Assembly: GCF_020184175.1 (NCBI RefSeq)
Contig: NC_065531.1
Coordinates: forward strand, 68,542,604-68,606,603
Length of the DNA stretch: 64,000 nucleotides
DNA from: Aphis gossypii
Lineage: Eukaryota; Arthropoda; Insecta; Hemiptera; Aphididae
Reading direction: 5' to 3'
This document shows positions 62,352 through 64,000 of the stretch, one piece after another. Position numbers and translations under genes: made by a program. Each line of letters opens with the position of its first letter. The stretch's first letter is position 1. The notes beneath the pieces were generated by a model. It ran no database searches and was not told the DNA's origin. It saw only the letters and a list, made by a program, of their open reading frames with translations.

Positions 62352-62736
62352 TTGAATCCATTTCGAACGGACACCGCGGTCATCGCGGTTGCAGTGTAGG
62401 ACCCGACGTCGACACCGTCGCCGTTACCGCGACAGGGATCGTCGCCGACTTCGGTAGCGCCACCACTGTCCCCGCCACCGTTTTCGTTGACACAACCGCG
62501 GTCACCGGACGGCGTTGGCGCGTCGGCCATTTTCAAGTTCAACTTTATCTGAGATCTGAACGACTTTCGCCTGGCGATGCTGTTCATCGTGCCCGTCTCG
62601 TGCTCGGTCAGCTGCCTGACGATGACTTTGTCCGACCCGAACCACAAGTACCTGGGCGCACCGAGCGTCGGCCGGACGCGCACGTAACGCTCGCCGCCGG
62701 CCGTCCCACACCTGGCAGTCTTCCTCTCCACTCCGC
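62352..62736 (-). CDS. Internal exon of the same unidentified minus-strand gene
   Basis: After the minus-strand acceptor tattcgcgcaacag (AG at 62738-62737), two bases complete a codon and the frame reads GVERKTARCGTAGGERYVRV. It continues RPTLGAPRYLWFGSDKVIVR and QLTEHETGTMNSIARRKSFR, then a Gly/Asp/Thr-rich tail to NGF. The first 65 or so residues look structured and the remainder disordered. RRKSF is a basophilic kinase-type site. The phases (incoming 1, outgoing 2) fit the 60095-60500 exon. Upstream exons must lie beyond 64000 or in unrecognised short exons. The family is not recognised. Confidence 0.65.
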
Positions 62737-64000
62737 CTGTTGCGCGAATAATACAATAATAGTTACGCGTTATCGCAAGCCAAAGAGCTATTTATAAAAC
62801 GCCGAAAAAAGCGTTATAATAATATTATTACATGTTTATACATACTATATTATGTATACACAACAGAGTAATTCGCCAAGCGTGCTCACGCCCCCGCCAC
62901 TCATTTTTTAAAAAATAATTCGTTAGAATTTTGATTTTTGGAACTTTTAAGTATACTATTAAAGAGTAAAAACCGTTTGTTCGAAATTTTTGAGATTTTT
63001 AGTACCATTTAAAGGAGTGTCCTGCGCGGTAGGTATTGAATTATTTATAGCGAATTATTATAAATCACTATTTAGTCCCTATTTTTCCAGATCTAACCAT
63101 TGATATACAGGGTGTCCCGTGAGGATTTACCCATTGCGATATCTCGTTATCTGTATTTGTTACCACTATGGTATTAAATAATTCACTGTTTTTCTAGAAA
63201 CTAGAAAAAATATTAAAAATCAGGAAATTAATGAAATCAAAATGTTGAAACGTCAATATTTTCAGAAAAATTAACTCTACAAAATGGCTATCTTCAATTT
63301 TTTTGAAAATAATTAAATAAAAAAATATATTTTTTAACTTTTTTACCAAAACATTAAAATAAATTAAAACATAAAATATTTGTAGTTCTTATTCCTGTGA
63401 GTCTTATTAAAAAATCAGAATTATGATATGTCCATTATTTCAGGAGATATCGCAATGGGTAAATCCTCACGGGACACCCTGTATATGATCTATGAACCTA
63501 TTATCCTTAGTACCCATACAATGTTATATGATTTGAAAACTACTTGTTCGAATTTTGGTTTTTATATTCCGAGATTATCGATAACTAATTTACTGTAGAA
63601 AAGAGTAGGGTACACTCACTTTAAAAACATGAGTTGATATTCCACGACGAACTCGTTATAAGCACTATACATGGAAAGGTGCCTTACTTAACCTATATGG
63701 TTTTTAAGTTTATTTAAAAATTCTTGCAAAATTCATATTTTATAAATAATTGCATCATTATTGTAAAAAAGGAGAGTGAGCACGTTTGATAAATTACAGT
63801 CTATGCGAAAATACATATTCAAATATTCTAGTCTATATTACATTTACACGATATAGTGTTAGAGTTCATCGTTCTATGCCAAAAAATAACAGGGTACCTA
63901 TTTAGGCAATATTATTATTATACCTAATTATTTCTTTTATAATAGGTATTACAAATCACAAAACAATTTCTATAATAGTCCATCATAAGGGTGGGTACTT
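62737..64000 (-). other. Upstream intron of the minus-strand gene (runs off the window)
   Basis: AT-rich sequence with no supported exon. It contains the MITE at 63103-63486. Confidence 0.5.
63103..63486. mobile_element. MITE with perfect 43-bp terminal inverted repeats
   Basis: The sequence from atatacagggtgtcccgtga at 63103 to 63145 is the exact reverse complement of 63444-63486. Both ends read TATACAGGGTGTCCC, consistent with TA target duplication and mariner/Tc-like mobilisation. The interior (about 300 bp) is AT-rich with no transposase, so it is non-autonomous. Perfect arms imply a recent insertion. Confidence 0.85.

Noticed and set aside
62502..62756. Alternative minus-strand frame in the 62.3-62.7 kb exon
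   Set aside because: It is Arg/Ala-rich, a typical out-of-frame reading. The chosen frame has balanced composition and the correct phase.
1..64000. CRISPR array, rRNA, tRNA or bacterial-type operon
   Set aside because: None seen. The sequence is clearly insect nuclear DNA with spliced genes. tRNAs were scanned by eye only, so a missed one is possible.

Overview
This is an AT-rich insect nuclear genome segment with one complete, well-supported gene: the plus-strand nuclear receptor gene ftz-f1 (NR5A family). The call rests on a near-canonical NR5 DNA-binding domain, the FTZ-F1 box and a complete ligand-binding domain with its AF-2 helix. Long (TA)n/(TTA)n tracts, recurring 'acctat(a)' words and large introns suggest a hemipteran, probably an aphid. 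That placement is an inference from sequence texture and cannot be proven here.

Layout. Bases 1-5250 are AT-rich and show no gene. A GC/CpG-rich island at about 5330-5680 ends in a splice-donor-like site and may be a distal non-coding first exon or promoter. Another GC-rich block (about 10680-12090) leads into the first coding exon. The ftz-f1 CDS is join(12091-12736, 28481-28749, 29834-30592, 40207-40465, 40696-40796, 40901-41047). All introns are GT-AG and all phases agree, giving a 726-residue protein. Introns 1 (15.7 kb) and 3 (9.6 kb) are very large and hold GC-rich islands, simple repeats and a hAT-like non-autonomous element remnant. The 3' UTR starts at 41048, with a first AATAAA at 42465 and later ones near 44.7 kb.

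Downstream, 45-51 kb and 52-60 kb appear largely gene-free. Two short exon-like segments at 51140-51558 (+) may belong to an unrecognised small gene. On the minus strand, two compatible exons (62352-62736 and 60095-60500) form the C-terminal 262 or so residues of an unidentified gene whose 5' part lies beyond the right edge. Its upstream intron carries a MITE with perfect 43-bp terminal inverted repeats (63103-63486).

How it works together. FTZ-F1 is an orphan nuclear receptor that binds YCAAGGYCR monomerically and controls embryonic segmentation and ecdysone-timed moulting in insects. The window holds several perfect matches to that site inside its own introns, two very short upstream ORFs in the leader, and a strong acceptor in the 3' UTR that would make an AF-2-less isoform. 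These are the most interesting hypotheses here. I found no clearly novel multi-gene system.
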